Below, in pieces: positions 36,710-47,401 of a stretch of DNA of 64,000 nt. This DNA is from Erythrobacter fulvus (GTDB lineage Bacteria; Pseudomonadota; Alphaproteobacteria; Sphingomonadales; Sphingomonadaceae). A model generated the notes under the pieces. That model had not been told where the DNA came from. It worked only from the letters and a program-made list of their open reading frames with translations, and made no database searches. The stretch is from NCBI RefSeq assembly GCF_028595285.1, contig NZ_JAQQXQ010000001.1, positions 146,308-210,307 on the forward strand, read 5' to 3'. Position 1 is the stretch's first letter, and every line of letters starts with the position of its first letter. The translations under genes were made by a program, and so were the position numbers.

Positions 36710-38385
36710 ACAGCCACCGCGCTGTTTGCCGCCGAAAGGACTGCGCGGACGCTGGCAGTCGCCACGTCCTCGTCTATCCCGCAGCCCCATATGGTGCGCC
36801 CGTCGCCGGTGCGGCATTCGAGATAGGCCGCGGCCCGTGCATCGGTTCCGGTGCCGAGGGCGTGTTCGGTATAGTCGGCCACGTCGAGATCGACCCCGAA
36901 GGCTTCGCGCAGGGTGCCCATCACGCTGGAGATGAGGCCGTTGCCACGCCCCGAGACGCTCTGCTCCTCCCCGTCCACCGCGATCGTGCCGGCAAAGATG
37001 CGGGTGCCGTCCGACGCGCGACTTTCCTCGTAGCGCACAAGCTGGAAGTGCTTGGGGTGCGTCTTGACGTGGTAGGCCTTGCGGAAGGCGTCCCAGATGT
37101 CGGCGGCGTTCAGTTCACGGCCCAGTTCGTCCGCCATGCGCTGCACGTGCTTCGAGAAATCGGCCTGCATCTTCTTGGGCAGCTTCAGGCCCTGATCTTT
37201 CTCCAGCACCCAGGCAAAGCCGCCCTTGCCGGACTGCGAATTGACACGGATCACCGCTTCGTAACTGCGCCCGAGATCGGCCGGATCGATCGGCAGATAG
37301 GGCACACGCCACGCTTCGTCGTTCTGGGTGTCGCGCGCTTCGAAGCCCTTCTTGATCGCGTCCTGATGGCTGCCGGAGAATGCCGTGTAGACCAGTTCGC
37401 CGCCATAGGGGTGGCGCTGATGGACGGGGATGTCGTTGCAATATTCGACTGTCTCGATCACGCGGTCGATGTCCGAGAAATCGAGGCGCGGATCGACCCC
37501 TTGCGTGTAGAGATTCAGCGCCATCGTCACGAGGCAGCAATTGCCGGTGCGCTCGCCATTGCCGAACAGGCAGCCCTCGACACGGTCGGCTCCGGCCATC
37601 AGGCCGAGTTCCGCCGCCGCCACGCCCGTACCGCGATCATTGTGGGTGTGCAGGCTGATAACCGCGCTTTCGCGGTTCGGCAGGTTGCGGCAGAAATACT
37701 CGATCTGGTCGGCGTAGATATTGGGCGTTGCCGCCTCGACCGTGGCCGGCAGATTGAGGATGATCGGGTGTTCTGGCGTAGGCTGGAGAACGTCCATCAC
37801 CGCCTCGCACACGGCGATGCTGAAATCGAGTTCCGCGGTAGAGAAGGTCTCCGGCGAATACTGGAAATGCCAGTCGGTACCGGGGCGCCTGGCCGCCTCG
37901 TCGCGCATCACCTTTGCGCCTGCAACGGCAATGGCTTTCACCTCGTCCTTGCTCATGCGGAACACGATGTCGCGCCATGCCGGGCTGACCGCATTGTAGA
38001 GGTGCACGATGGCTGCGTGCGCGCCGTCGAGGCTGTCGAAGCTGGTGCGGATCAGATCTTCGCGGCTCTGTGTGAGCACCTGCACGGTGACGTCATCGGG
38101 AATATCGCCCGAACGCACGAGGCCGGAGATGAAATCGAACTCGGTCGCGCCCGCGCTGGGGAAGCCGACTTCGATCTCCTTCACGCCGACTTCCACCAGC
38201 AGATCGAAAAAGCGGCGCTTCTTCACGGCATCCATCGGATCGATGATCGACTGGTTGCCGTCGCGCAGATCGGTGGAGAGCCAGCGCGGCGCTTTTTCGA
38301 TCAGGCGCGAAGGCCACTGGCGGTCGGGCAGGTTGATCTGGCCGAACGGGCGATACTTGACGGAAGGGTCACGGAGCATGGGCAT
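36706..38385 (-). CDS. leuA: 2-isopropylmalate synthase
   Basis: A 559-residue enzyme making the first committed step of leucine synthesis from 2-oxoisovalerate and acetyl-CoA. The N-terminal catalytic barrel has the metal-binding [10 protein letters not shown] and the HTHNDRGTG motif; the C-terminal region (about 430-559) is the regulatory LeuA dimer domain that senses leucine. This is the longer TIGR00970-type form. ATG codons at 38385 and 38379 are both possible starts. A candidate leucine-rich leader peptide lies 88 bases upstream. Confidence 0.95.
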   Translation of the reverse strand: MPMLRDPSVKYRPFGQINLPDRQWPSRLIEKAPRWLSTDLRDGNQSIIDPMDAVKKRRFFDLLVEVGVKEIEVGFPSAGATEFDFISGLVRSGDIPDDVTVQVLTQSREDLIRTSFDSLDGAHAAIVHLYNAVSPAWRDIVFRMSKDEVKAIAVAGAKVMRDEAARRPGTDWHFQYSPETFSTAELDFSIAVCEAVMDVLQPTPEHPIILNLPATVEAATPNIYADQIEYFCRNLPNRESAVISLHTHNDRGTGVAAAELGLMAGADRVEGCLFGNGERTGNCCLVTMALNLYTQGVDPRLDFSDIDRVIETVEYCNDIPVHQRHPYGGELVYTAFSGSHQDAIKKGFEARDTQNDEAWRVPYLPIDPADLGRSYEAVIRVNSQSGKGGFAWVLEKDQGLKLPKKMQADFSKHVQRMADELGRELNAADIWDAFRKAYHVKTHPKHFQLVRYEESRASDGTRIFAGTIAVDGEEQSVSGRGNGLISSVMGTLREAFGVDLDVADYTEHALGTGTDARAAAYLECRTGDGRTIWGCGIDEDVATASVRAVLSAANSAVAV

Positions 38386-38431
38386 GGAAAGAAGCTCGTC
38401 GCGGTAGAGGGTGGGAAGCTGCGGCGGGTTA

Positions 38432-38487
38432 CCCTTGGGAGTGGGCCGCTCGCGCCCTGCGCGTGCGACTGCCTACGCCCAAGGGCG
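38432..38487 (-). promoter_or_regulatory. candidate leuA attenuator stems
   Basis: On the minus strand CGCCCTTGGGCG (38487-38476), within the last codons of the leader peptide, can fold on itself. Its core CCCTTGGG can instead pair with CCCAAGGG at 38439-38432. The two pairings are mutually exclusive, as expected of an attenuator. No T-run follows, so termination, if any, is not of the classic type; control of translation is possible. Confidence 0.4.
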
Positions 38488-38523
38488 CATAAGTCGAAGC
38501 AGCGCAAGTCCGATCCGCGTCAT
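38473..38523 (-). CDS. candidate leucine leader peptide of leuA (LeuL-like)
   Basis: A 16-codon ORF on the minus strand encodes MTRIGLALLRLMRPWA followed by TAG. Four of residues 6-11 are leucine (codons CTT, CTG, CTT, CTT), then the stop lies in a stem that can switch pairing. The position, size and leucine clustering fit transcription attenuation leaders of leuA. No strong Shine-Dalgarno is visible (AAAGACTC upstream). Not conserved evidence here, only composition and location. Confidence 0.55.
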   Translation of the reverse strand: MTRIGLALLRLMRPWA

Positions 38524-38578
38524 GCGATGAGTCTTTGCCGATTATTGCGCGCGGCGCAAGCAGGGAATGCGCCGGGCA

Positions 38579-39025
38579 TTACCCGCATCGTGCGTCGCGG
38601 ATGATGTTGCCCGCGTCGAGCATCAGGCTGAGGCGCGGATTGGTGGGGTCGGGATTGACGTAGCCGGGGGTGCCGTGTGCAACGAAGCGCAGGTTGTCGC
38701 TGCGGCCCAGCGCTTCGACGATTTGCGCGCGGGTCGCCTCGTCTGCCGGCTTGCCGATGAACGGGCCCATGAGGTTGGCGCCGCAGGTCGACGATGCCGG
38801 ATCGGTCAGCGTGCCGGGCGCAAAGACGCCGGGGGCGGCGCCGGGCTGGGGGGCGGCCACCTGAGGGGCGACGGCACCCTGCGGCGCGGGCGTGGCGGTG
38901 CCGTTCTGGTTAATCCGCGCAGCGAAACTTTCTGCATCATTGGCTGAAGGATCGGCCTCGCCGCCGCAGGCGGTCAGCGCAAGCGCGATGGGGACGGCGA
39001 GGAGGAACTGCGCGAGTTTGTTCAT
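38579..39025 (-). CDS. lipoprotein with peptidase-inhibitor I78-like domain
   Basis: A 148-residue lipoprotein: lipobox LTAC with the cysteine at about residue 20, a Pro/Ala/Gln-rich linker (about 30-75), and a C-terminal I78-type domain beginning CGANLMGPFIGKPAD and ending LMLDAGNIIRDARCG, with the two domain cysteines at its ends. I78 members inhibit serine proteases. It would sit in the periplasm tethered to a membrane. Its protease partner is unknown. Confidence 0.82.
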   Translation of the reverse strand: MNKLAQFLLAVPIALALTACGGEADPSANDAESFAARINQNGTATPAPQGAVAPQVAAPQPGAAPGVFAPGTLTDPASSTCGANLMGPFIGKPADEATRAQIVEALGRSDNLRFVAHGTPGYVNPDPTNPRLSLMLDAGNIIRDARCG

Positions 39026-39127
39026 GGTTTCGGTCCGTGGGTAAGGTCTGCGGCCTGAAACGCCTCTTTCATTACCCGATTATGACATTCTTGTTTGCCC
39101 TACCGCTTTGCTGCTTGAGGGCGGGGG

Positions 39128-40282
39128 CTATTTGCGCCGCATCCGGTCGGCGGTAAGCTGGTCCACTGCGGTCACGCCCATCAGACGCATTCCGCGTTCG
39201 ATCTCGTCCTTCAGAATGCCGAGCGCGCGCTCCACGCCTTCCTGTCCCGACGCCGCGAGCGCATAGAGATAGAGCCGCCCCCCCGACGCCGCAGTCGCGC
39301 CGCTCGCCAGCGCCTTCAGCACATGCGTGCCGCGCCGCACGCCGCCGTCGCAGATGATTTCGATCTGGCCGCCCACGGCATCGACGATCTCGGGCAGCTG
39401 GTCGAACGGCGCGCGGCTGCCGTCGAGTTGCCGTCCGCCGTGGTTGGAAATCATGATCGCATCCGCGCCCATCTCCACCGCGCGGCGGGCATCGGCAACG
39501 CTCATCACGCCTTTCAGGACGAAGGTGCAGCCCCATTGCTGGCGGATCGCGGCCGCCGTGTCCCAGTCCATCGCGGTGTCGAGCATGGTGTTGAAATATT
39601 CCGCGATGCTCACCGCCTTGTTCGTCCCCTCGGTGACATGGGTGTCGAGATTGGGAAGGCGGAACTTCTCGCGAAAGAGATAGTCGAGCGTCCAGCGCGG
39701 GCGCGTGGCGTAGCTCCAGATACTTGCGGGGGTAAAGCGCGGCGGAGTGGTGAAGCCCGATCGCAGGCAGCGCTCGCGCTTGCCCGAAACGATGGTGTCG
39801 ACCGTCAGCGCCAGCGCATCGAATTTCGCCGCCTGGCAGCGTTCGATCATGTGGGTGTTCAGACCCTGGTCCTTATGGACGTAGAGCTGGAACAGCTTTG
39901 GCCCGCTGGTCAGCGCGGCGATTTCCTCGATGCTGCGCGTCGCAAGGCTGGAGATGCCGAACCACAGGCCGAACTTCTCCGCCGCCTTGGCCACTGCGGT
40001 TTCACCCTGCCAATGGAACGCGCGCTGGACGGCGGTGGGTGAGAGCATCAGCGGCAGCGCCGATGTACGACCGAGGATGGTGCAGGAGGTGTCGATGGTT
40101 TCGACCCCGGCGAGCACGTCCGGCACCAGATCGACGGTGTCGAAACTGGCAGTGTTTCGCGCCTTGGTCAGCTCGTCATCCGCCGCGCCGTCGATATAGT
40201 CGAACACGGGAAAAGGCAGGCGAGCCTTCGCCAGCCGCCGGAAATCGTCGATATTGTGGCAATCGGAGAGGCGCATGGACAT
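39128..40282 (-). CDS. alpha-hydroxy-acid oxidizing enzyme (L-lactate dehydrogenase-like, FMN)
   Basis: A 384-residue FMN-dependent hydroxy-acid oxidase/dehydrogenase of the LldD family. Visible active-site pieces: PVFDYIDGAADDE, LFQLYVHKD (catalytic Tyr), LTVDT, FVLKGV (FMN Lys) and ISNHGGRQLDGSRAP, with the catalytic histidine and substrate arginine. The start is the ATG of MSMRLSDC; the upstream TTG adds four residues. The most likely substrate is L-lactate, with electrons to quinone, but glycolate or mandelate cannot be excluded. Confidence 0.85.
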   Translation of the reverse strand: MSMRLSDCHNIDDFRRLAKARLPFPVFDYIDGAADDELTKARNTASFDTVDLVPDVLAGVETIDTSCTILGRTSALPLMLSPTAVQRAFHWQGETAVAKAAEKFGLWFGISSLATRSIEEIAALTSGPKLFQLYVHKDQGLNTHMIERCQAAKFDALALTVDTIVSGKRERCLRSGFTTPPRFTPASIWSYATRPRWTLDYLFREKFRLPNLDTHVTEGTNKAVSIAEYFNTMLDTAMDWDTAAAIRQQWGCTFVLKGVMSVADARRAVEMGADAIMISNHGGRQLDGSRAPFDQLPEIVDAVGGQIEIICDGGVRRGTHVLKALASGATAASGGRLYLYALAASGQEGVERALGILKDEIERGMRLMGVTAVDQLTADRMRRK

Positions 40283-40343
40283 GCTGTCGCGCAAGGCGCG
40301 GCGCCGGACAAGTCCGAAGCGCCGCGCCCCACGCGTTGCAGCG

Positions 40344-41402
<1,059 letters not shown>

Positions 41403-41924
41403 TCAGGCCCCTTCGGCCCCGCGCATCATGCCGACGATGCCGGTGCGGCCGACTTCGACCAGCCCCAGTTCGCGCATAAGGGCGATGAAACTGTCGACCT
41501 TGTCGGGCGGGCCGGTGATTTCGAATATGAAGCTTTCGGTGGTCGTATCGACGGGGCGGGCGCGGAAAATGTCGGCAAGGCGGAGCGCCTCGACCCGCTT
41601 TTCACCCGTGCCGGTGACCTTGATGAGTGCGAGTTCGCGCTCGACGTGGGGTCCGGCCGTGGTGAGGTCGGTGACCTTGTGCACCGGCACCAGCCGCTCG
41701 AGCTGCGCCTCGATCTGGTCGATCACCTGGGGCGGCCCGTTGGTGACGATGGTGATACGGCTGACCGCGTGATCTTCGGTAATGTCGGCCACGGTGAGGC
41801 TGTCGATGTTGTAACCACGCGCGGTGAACAGCCCGGTGATCTTGGCGAGGATCCCCGGTTCGTTGTCGACCGTGACGGCGAGCACGTGACGCTCGGAAGC
41901 TGCTTCGGCAATTTTCAGGGGCAT
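41403..41924 (-). CDS. ilvN: acetolactate synthase small (regulatory) subunit
   Basis: A 173-residue regulatory subunit: ACT domain at about 12-85 (LAVTVDNEPGILAKITGLF, YNIDSLTVADI) and the C-terminal ALS_ss domain. It binds valine and gives feedback inhibition of IlvB. Ten bases separate it from ilvB. Confidence 0.96.
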   Translation of the reverse strand: MPLKIAEAASERHVLAVTVDNEPGILAKITGLFTARGYNIDSLTVADITEDHAVSRITIVTNGPPQVIDQIEAQLERLVPVHKVTDLTTAGPHVERELALIKVTGTGEKRVEALRLADIFRARPVDTTTESFIFEITGPPDKVDSFIALMRELGLVEVGRTGIVGMMRGAEGA

Positions 41925-41934
41925 TGCGTGTATC

Positions 41935-43734
41935 CTAGACCAGCGCCTTGGCTTCGTCGTCCATCGTCCCGTCGACCTTGTCGCCGTAGAGGATCATGTC
42001 GGTGTGCGCTGCACCTGACGGGATCATCGGCAGGCAGTTGGCATCCTGCGCGACGAGGCAATCGACCATCACCGGGCCATCATGCGCGAGCATCGCGGCG
42101 ATGCCTTCGTCCAGTTCGCTTTCGTCGTGGATTCGGATGCCCTTCCAGCCATAGGCTTCGGCGAGGCGCACGAAATCGGGCAGGCTGTCCGAATAGGAAT
42201 TCGAATAGCGGCTTTCGTAGGTCAGTTCCTGCCACTGGCGGACCATGCCCATATATTCGTTGTTGAGGATGAACACCTTGACCGGCAGGCGGTATTGCGA
42301 GGCGGTGCCGAGTTCCTGGATATTCATCTGGATCGAGGCTTCGCCCGCAATGTCGATCACCAGCGCATCGGGGTGCCCCAATTGCGCGCCGATTGCGGCA
42401 GGCAGGCCGTAGCCCATCGTGCCGAGCCCGCCCGAGGTGAGCCATTTGTTGGGATCATCGAACCCGAAATACTGCGCTGCCCACATCTGGTGCTGGCCGA
42501 CCTCGGTCGAGATGATCGGCTTTTGCGCATGGGTGAGCGCGTGGAGCCGCTCGATCGCCTTTTGCGGCATTATCATGTTCGGATGCTTGGCCGAGCGTGC
42601 GGGGTAGGCGAGGCATTCGCGCGCACGCCAGCCGGCGATGCGGGCCTTCCATTCGCCCAGATCGCGCGCCTTGCGGCTGCCCCACGCCTCCACCAGCTGG
42701 CCGAGCACGGTGGCGCAGTCGCCAAGGATGCCAAGGTCCACCGCAACCGTCTTGTTGATCGATGACCGGTCGATATCGATGTGGATCTTCTTCGAATCCG
42801 GCGAGAAGGCATCGAGCCTGCCGGTGACCCGGTCATCGAAGCGCGCGCCGATGCAGACCATCACATCGCACTTGTTCATCGCCATGTTGGCTTCGAAGGT
42901 GCCGTGCATCCCCAGCATGCCGAGCCAGTCGGGATGGGTGGAGGGGAACGCGCCGAGGCCCATCAGCGTCGAGGTGACGGGCGCGCCGGTCAGATCCTGG
43001 AAGCGGCGCAGCAAGGTGCTGGCCTCCGGCCCGGAATTGATAATCCCGCCGCCGGTGTAGAGGATCGGACATTCGGCATTCGCAATCATCTCGATCGCTT
43101 CGACGATCTGTTCGGCCGGCGCGACCATTTGCGGGGCGTAACGGTGCGATCCCGGACGCACGAAGGCACGGCGTTCGCTGGGCACGGCGATCTGCACATC
43201 CTTGGGAATGTCAATCACCACCGGGCCGGGGCGGCCAGTGGTGGCGATGCGGAACGCCTCGGCAATGGTCGCGGCGAGATCGGCCGGGTCCTTCACCAGA
43301 TAATTATGCTTCGTGCAGTGGCGGGTGATGCCGATGGTGTCGGCTTCCTGAAACGCGTCGGTGCCGATCAGCGCGGTCGGCACCTGACCGGTGATCACAA
43401 CCAGCGGTATCGAATCCATCCACGCGTCGGCAATGCCGGTGATCGCGTTGGTTGCGCCCGGGCCGGAGGTGACGAGCACAACGCCCGGTTTGCCCGTCGC
43501 GCGGGCATAGCCTTCGGCTGCGTGGGCCGCGCCGGCTTCGTGGCGGACAAGGATGTGCCGAATGCGTTCGTCGCCGAACAATTCGTCATAGATCGGCAGC
43601 ACCGCACCGCCAGGATAGCCGAACACGTATTCCACGCCCTGTTCGATCAGACACTGCACGAGGATCGCCGCGCCGCTGCTGAGGGCGCTTTGGGACTGGG
43701 CAGAGGCCTGTTGGCGGGACACGGGAAACTCCAT
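41935..43734 (-). CDS. ilvB: acetolactate synthase large (catalytic) subunit
   Basis: A 599-residue thiamine-diphosphate enzyme making acetolactate or acetohydroxybutyrate. Features: [14 protein letters not shown] with the catalytic Glu region ([15 protein letters not shown]), FAD-region [11 protein letters not shown], and the TPP motif [10 protein letters not shown]...[11 protein letters not shown] (Glu in place of the commoner Asp at GDA). The start MEFPVSRQQ is usual for the alphaproteobacterial form. A hairpin with T-run lies 54 bases upstream, between it and miaA, and may regulate the operon. Confidence 0.97.
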   Translation of the reverse strand: MEFPVSRQQASAQSQSALSSGAAILVQCLIEQGVEYVFGYPGGAVLPIYDELFGDERIRHILVRHEAGAAHAAEGYARATGKPGVVLVTSGPGATNAITGIADAWMDSIPLVVITGQVPTALIGTDAFQEADTIGITRHCTKHNYLVKDPADLAATIAEAFRIATTGRPGPVVIDIPKDVQIAVPSERRAFVRPGSHRYAPQMVAPAEQIVEAIEMIANAECPILYTGGGIINSGPEASTLLRRFQDLTGAPVTSTLMGLGAFPSTHPDWLGMLGMHGTFEANMAMNKCDVMVCIGARFDDRVTGRLDAFSPDSKKIHIDIDRSSINKTVAVDLGILGDCATVLGQLVEAWGSRKARDLGEWKARIAGWRARECLAYPARSAKHPNMIMPQKAIERLHALTHAQKPIISTEVGQHQMWAAQYFGFDDPNKWLTSGGLGTMGYGLPAAIGAQLGHPDALVIDIAGEASIQMNIQELGTASQYRLPVKVFILNNEYMGMVRQWQELTYESRYSNSYSDSLPDFVRLAEAYGWKGIRIHDESELDEGIAAMLAHDGPVMVDCLVAQDANCLPMIPSGAAHTDMILYGDKVDGTMDDEAKALV

Positions 43735-43787
43735 AAGCTTGCGACCGGGGCAGAACAGTGCCTGCCGGGAAACGGGGCGTAAATAAC

Positions 43788-43826
43788 AAAAAACCGGCCC
43801 GATGCAGGGGGGATCGCATCGGGCCG
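43788..43826 (-). terminator. intrinsic terminator between miaA and ilvB (possible ilv attenuator)
   Basis: On the minus strand CGGCCCGATGC (43826-43816), a 10-base loop, GCATCGGGCCG (43805-43795), then a G and TTTTTT. The 11-bp stem is perfect. It ends miaA transcripts, or, if ilvB is transcribed from upstream, it attenuates ilvBNC. Just after the miaA stop a possible short frame from TTG encodes several Ile/Val codons. Confidence 0.88.
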
Positions 43827-43868
43827 AGTGACAATGCCGCTATCGGTTATAATCTGATAGGTCAACCC

Positions 43869-44816
43869 CTAATCGCGCAACAATGATGCAAAATACGTGC
43901 CTATGTCGATACTTTCGGATTCACATTCAGGGCCAATCCGCGCCCATTCCGCAGGCGGTTGCCGCCGGAACCAGGTGAACTGGCGCTTGGCATAATTGCG
44001 GGTGGCCTGCTGGGCGGCGGCAATCATCGCCTCGCGGCTTGTCTCTCCGGCAAGGAAGGCTGCAATTTCCGGCACGCCGATAGCACGCATCACCGGCAGA
44101 TCGGGATCAAGCTCCCGCGCGAGCAGGGCCTCCACCTCTTCGACGGCGCCGTCTTCCAGCATTGCCTCGAACCGCCGGTCACAGCGTTCGTACAGCCATG
44201 TCCGGTCGGGCAGCAGCAGCAGCGGGTGCAGCGTCACTTCTTCTGCAATGCCGCCGGCCTTGGCCATCTGCCAGTCGGCCAGCGTCACCCCGGTCGAGCG
44301 TTTGACCTCCAGCGCGCGAGCAATCCGCTGACGGTCGCCCGGATCAAGCTCGGCTGCGCGCAACGGGTCTTCAACCTGAAGCAGCTTGTAGGCCGCATCC
44401 TCGTCCAGTGCGCGGACGGTAGCGCGCACCGCAGGGTCGATCTGCGGGATCGGCGCAATGCCTTCAAGCAGCACTTTCAGATAAAGCCCCGTGCCGCCGA
44501 CGAGGATCGGAACCGCGCCGCCCGCGTGAATGTCGGCGATCTCTTCCCTCGCGCGCGCTGCCCACGCCGCCGCCGAGCAGGCTTCCGCACCGTCCCACGC
44601 GCCGAACAGCCGGTGTTCGACGCCGGCCATTTCTTCTTCGGAAGGGCGCGCGGACAGCACGCGCAGATCGGCATAGACCTGCGCGCTGTCGGCATTGACG
44701 ATAACGGCCTTGCGTCCCGCCTCTGCCAGCCGGTGGGCGAGAGCCAGTGCAACCGCGCTCTTGCCGCTGGCGGTCGGCCCTGCGATGAGCGCCAGCGGTA
44801 GGTTTGGAGAAATCAT
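43869..44816 (-). CDS. miaA: tRNA dimethylallyltransferase
   Basis: A 315-residue enzyme adding dimethylallyl to A37 of UNN-reading tRNAs. The P-loop GPTASGKS, VNADSAQVY with the catalytic Asp, ILVGGTGLY and the late RNYAKRQFTWFR motif are present. The start is the ATG of MISPNLPL; the longer frame runs antisense through serB. Its first base overlaps the start codon of the divergent serB. Confidence 0.95.
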   Translation of the reverse strand: MISPNLPLALIAGPTASGKSAVALALAHRLAEAGRKAVIVNADSAQVYADLRVLSARPSEEEMAGVEHRLFGAWDGAEACSAAAWAARAREEIADIHAGGAVPILVGGTGLYLKVLLEGIAPIPQIDPAVRATVRALDEDAAYKLLQVEDPLRAAELDPGDRQRIARALEVKRSTGVTLADWQMAKAGGIAEEVTLHPLLLLPDRTWLYERCDRRFEAMLEDGAVEEVEALLARELDPDLPVMRAIGVPEIAAFLAGETSREAMIAAAQQATRNYAKRQFTWFRRQPPAEWARIGPECESESIDIGTYFASLLRD

Positions 44817-45690
44817 GATGCTCATTGCCCGGCTGATAGCAGACACAGCCGACAGGGAAACACGTCTCGATGCGCTGGCCGATGCTTTGAAGGCGACTGG
44901 CACCGCGATCGCCTCGGCAGCGATGCTGGCCGAAGGCGACGTGATGGAACTGCGCTTTGCCGAGGCCGACCCGTCCGTCGTGCTCGAAGCGATCGACCGG
45001 ACGTTCGCCCCTGCGGACATGCTGGTGAGCGATGGAGAGATCGTGGTGCCGAAGGTGTTCGTGTCCGACATGGATTCGACCATGATCGGGCAGGAATGCA
45101 TCGACGAGCTGGCCGATTATGCCGGGATCAAGCCGCAGATCGCCGCGATTACCGAGCGCGCGATGCAGGGTGAGCTCGATTTCGTGGAGGCGCTGTGCGA
45201 GCGGGTGGCGCTGCTCAGGGGGCTGGACGAAGCGGTGGTCGAAGTCTGCCTCAACGAACGGATCACGCCCACGCCGGGCGCGCGCACGCTGGTGGCGACG
45301 CTTTCCGCGCTCGGCACGCGATCGGTGCTGGTAACCGGCGGCTTTCACCATTTTGCCGATCCGGTCGCGCAGATGCTTGGGTTCGAACGGGTAGTGGGCA
45401 ACCGGCTCGAGGTGGCGAACGGACAATTGACCGGCAACCTGCTGGGGCCGATCACCGATAGCGGGGTTAAGGCGGCGGTGTTGCGCGAGGAGGCCGGGCA
45501 GGGCGCCGTCACGCTCGCCACCGGCGATGGTGCCAACGACATTCCGATGATTGAAGCGGCAACTTACGGCTTTGCCTATCGCGCCAAGCCCAAGGCGCGG
45601 GCGGCGGCCAATGGCCGGGTCGATCGCGGCGATCTGACGGCGGTGCTGTGTCTGCTCGGCATCCCGCGCAAGGATTGGCGCGGGGGATAG
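44815..45690 (+). CDS. serB: phosphoserine phosphatase
   Basis: A 291-residue HAD phosphatase making serine from phosphoserine. The N-terminal region (about 1-75) is an ACT-like extension; the catalytic motif DMDSTMIGQECIDELA (about residues 86-101) carries the nucleophile Asp, followed by VLVTGGFHHFA and ATGDGANDIPMIEAA. Tandem ATGs at 44815 and 44818 follow GGAG; the second has the better spacing. The start overlaps that of miaA head-to-head. Confidence 0.93.
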   Translation: MMLIARLIADTADRETRLDALADALKATGTAIASAAMLAEGDVMELRFAEADPSVVLEAIDRTFAPADMLVSDGEIVVPKVFVSDMDSTMIGQECIDELADYAGIKPQIAAITERAMQGELDFVEALCERVALLRGLDEAVVEVCLNERITPTPGARTLVATLSALGTRSVLVTGGFHHFADPVAQMLGFERVVGNRLEVANGQLTGNLLGPITDSGVKAAVLREEAGQGAVTLATGDGANDIPMIEAATYGFAYRAKPKARAAANGRVDRGDLTAVLCLLGIPRKDWRGG

Positions 45691-45770
45691 CGCCGGTTTG
45701 CGCGGCTTTGGCGCGGGGCCGGAACGCTTCGTCGCAAAAAGGGTTTTGAAACGGGACGCGAATCGCTTAT

Positions 45771-45785
45771 TTACACTGATGTAAG
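45771..45785. promoter_or_regulatory. operator-like palindrome upstream of the first COQ4-like gene
   Basis: TTACACTGATGTAAG contains the inverted repeat TTACA-N4-TGTAA. The 13-mer ACACTGATGTAAG (45773-45785) recurs exactly at 47402-47414 before the second COQ4-like gene, at nearly the same distance from the start (42 and 48 bases). The form suits a TetR-type dimer. No regulator gene is adjacent. Confidence 0.6.
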
Positions 45786-45827
45786 CATTGCATGGCATCA
45801 GCGAGTGCGAGACAAGGATCAGGATCG

Positions 45828-46664
45828 ATGACCGCCACCGCCCGTGACTATAGCCAGATGTTCGCTGCCGACGGCACCGTGCTGCGCGATCCCGCGCGGC
45901 CCGAGCCGCAGTATCGGCCGCTGCGCGCATGGAAGAACTTCCGCCTGCTGATCCAGGACAAGGAAGACACCTCGCTGGTGTTCAAGATTTTCGAATCCCT
46001 GCCGTCCAAGGATTTTCTCCCGCGCGCTGCCGAACTGGCCCTGTCCGAACGCGGCGAGCATCTGCGCCGAACCGAGCCGAGCCTGCCCGAAATCCTCGAC
46101 GATCACGCGGCGCTGCGGCGCACGCCGAAGGGCAGCCTGGCACATGCTTATTGCGACTTCATGGAAAACGAAGGGCTGACTGCAGCGGGTCTGGTAGCCG
46201 AGGCGGAGAGCCTCGGGCGTCCGAAATACCCCGATCTGGTGCAGTGGTTCATGGAACGCTCGCGCGATACGCATGATCTGTTCCACGTGCTGACCGGTTA
46301 TGGCCGCGATGCGCTGGGGGAACAATGCGTGCTGCTGTTCACCCACGGCCAGAGCCCAAGCCACGGCCACCTGCTGATCGGCTATGCCGGTGCGGCCAAC
46401 ATCGCCAAGATGGCCAAGGGCAGCAAGGCACCCGTGTTCGGCGCCGTGCGTCAGGCCCACCGCACCGGCAAGGGCGCCCCGCGCCTGATCGAACAGCCGA
46501 TCCGCGAATTGCTCGCCCGCCCGCTAGAGCAGGTGCGCGCCGATATGCGTATCCCCGAACCGAGCAAGTATCGCGAATGCCACCGCATCTGGCAGGCGGA
46601 AGGGATCAATCCCTACAATCTGCTCGCCAGCGAAAGCACGCCGGGCGAACTCGCCGCGGCCTGA
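45828..46664 (+). CDS. COQ4-like protein, copy 1
   Basis: A 278-residue protein of the COQ4 family (PF05019). The Zn-ligand motif HDxxH-x11-E is intact: HDLFHVLTGYGRDALGE at about residues 144-160. In eukaryotes COQ4 takes part in ubiquinone synthesis, and bacterial homologues are proposed to do so. The start is the ATG of MTATARDYS; the earlier ATG at 45792 is less likely. A paralogue lies 0.8 kb on, with the nitroreductase gene between. Confidence 0.85.
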   Translation: MTATARDYSQMFAADGTVLRDPARPEPQYRPLRAWKNFRLLIQDKEDTSLVFKIFESLPSKDFLPRAAELALSERGEHLRRTEPSLPEILDDHAALRRTPKGSLAHAYCDFMENEGLTAAGLVAEAESLGRPKYPDLVQWFMERSRDTHDLFHVLTGYGRDALGEQCVLLFTHGQSPSHGHLLIGYAGAANIAKMAKGSKAPVFGAVRQAHRTGKGAPRLIEQPIRELLARPLEQVRADMRIPEPSKYRECHRIWQAEGINPYNLLASESTPGELAAA

Positions 46665-46668
46665 CCGG

Positions 46669-47355
46669 TCAAAGCCAGCTGGCGATCTGTGTCAGCGGCT
46701 TTTTAATCAGCGCGTGGGCAGGCACCGTGGCGTCGGGCGCAGGACGGCCTGCGACCACGATCATCACCGGCTTTTCCCATTCGGGCCGCCCGCAGATCTC
46801 GCGCAGGAAACCCATTGGTGACGGTGTGTGCGTCAGCGTCGCCAGCCCCGCCTCGTGCAGCGTCGCCAGAAGCATCCCGCAGGCGATCCCGACGCTTTCG
46901 TTGACGTAATAATTCTGCGTCGCCCCGTCTTCGGCGATCCCGCCCTTGCGCTGGGCAAACACCACGATGAGGTAAGGCGCGGTTTCGAGAAACGGTTTGT
47001 CCGCGTCGGTGCCGAGGTCCTTCAGCGCGGCAAGCCATTCCTCGCTCGCCTTGGGATCATCGCCGTCCGCACCGTAAAAACGCCGTTCCTCGGCCTCTGC
47101 GGCTTCGCGGATCGCGCGCTTGTGTTCGTGTGATGCGACGACCGCGAAATGCCATGGCTGGTGATTGGCCCCCGAAGGCGCGCTACCGGCCGCTGCTATC
47201 GCTGCTTCGATGATCTCGCGCGGCACCGGCGCGTCGGAGAACCACCGGCAGGTGCGACGCTGCTTCAACCTTGTGGCGAGGCTTTCGGCGCGGGCGATGG
47301 CTTCGTCATCGGGCACCTGCTTGATCGTGTAGGGAAGGGTTTCAGGTGCGGGCAT
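46669..47355 (-). CDS. nitroreductase family protein
   Basis: A 228-residue FMN-dependent nitroreductase-fold protein. Clear pieces: RRTCRWFSDAPVPREII (FMN phosphate contacts), GSAPSGANHQPWHFAVV and the later GMLLATLHEAGLATLTHTP. The form resembles iodotyrosine deiodinase-like and other two-subunit nitroreductases. I chose the ATG at 47355; a TTG at 47379 has no ribosome site. It ends 4 bases from the convergent first COQ4 copy, and its upstream region holds the second COQ4 operator. Confidence 0.88.
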   Translation of the reverse strand: MPAPETLPYTIKQVPDDEAIARAESLATRLKQRRTCRWFSDAPVPREIIEAAIAAAGSAPSGANHQPWHFAVVASHEHKRAIREAAEAEERRFYGADGDDPKASEEWLAALKDLGTDADKPFLETAPYLIVVFAQRKGGIAEDGATQNYYVNESVGIACGMLLATLHEAGLATLTHTPSPMGFLREICGRPEWEKPVMIVVAGRPAPDATVPAHALIKKPLTQIASWL

Positions 47356-47401
47356 CGGCAGTTTCTTGACCTCGAACAACGGACAAATCGACTTTTAACT
47401 G

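Noticed and set aside
36673..38604. A 643-codon open frame opposite leuA
   Set aside because: It lies fully antisense to leuA and reads as low-complexity His/Arg/Ala-rich sequence with no motif; long antisense frames are expected at this GC content.
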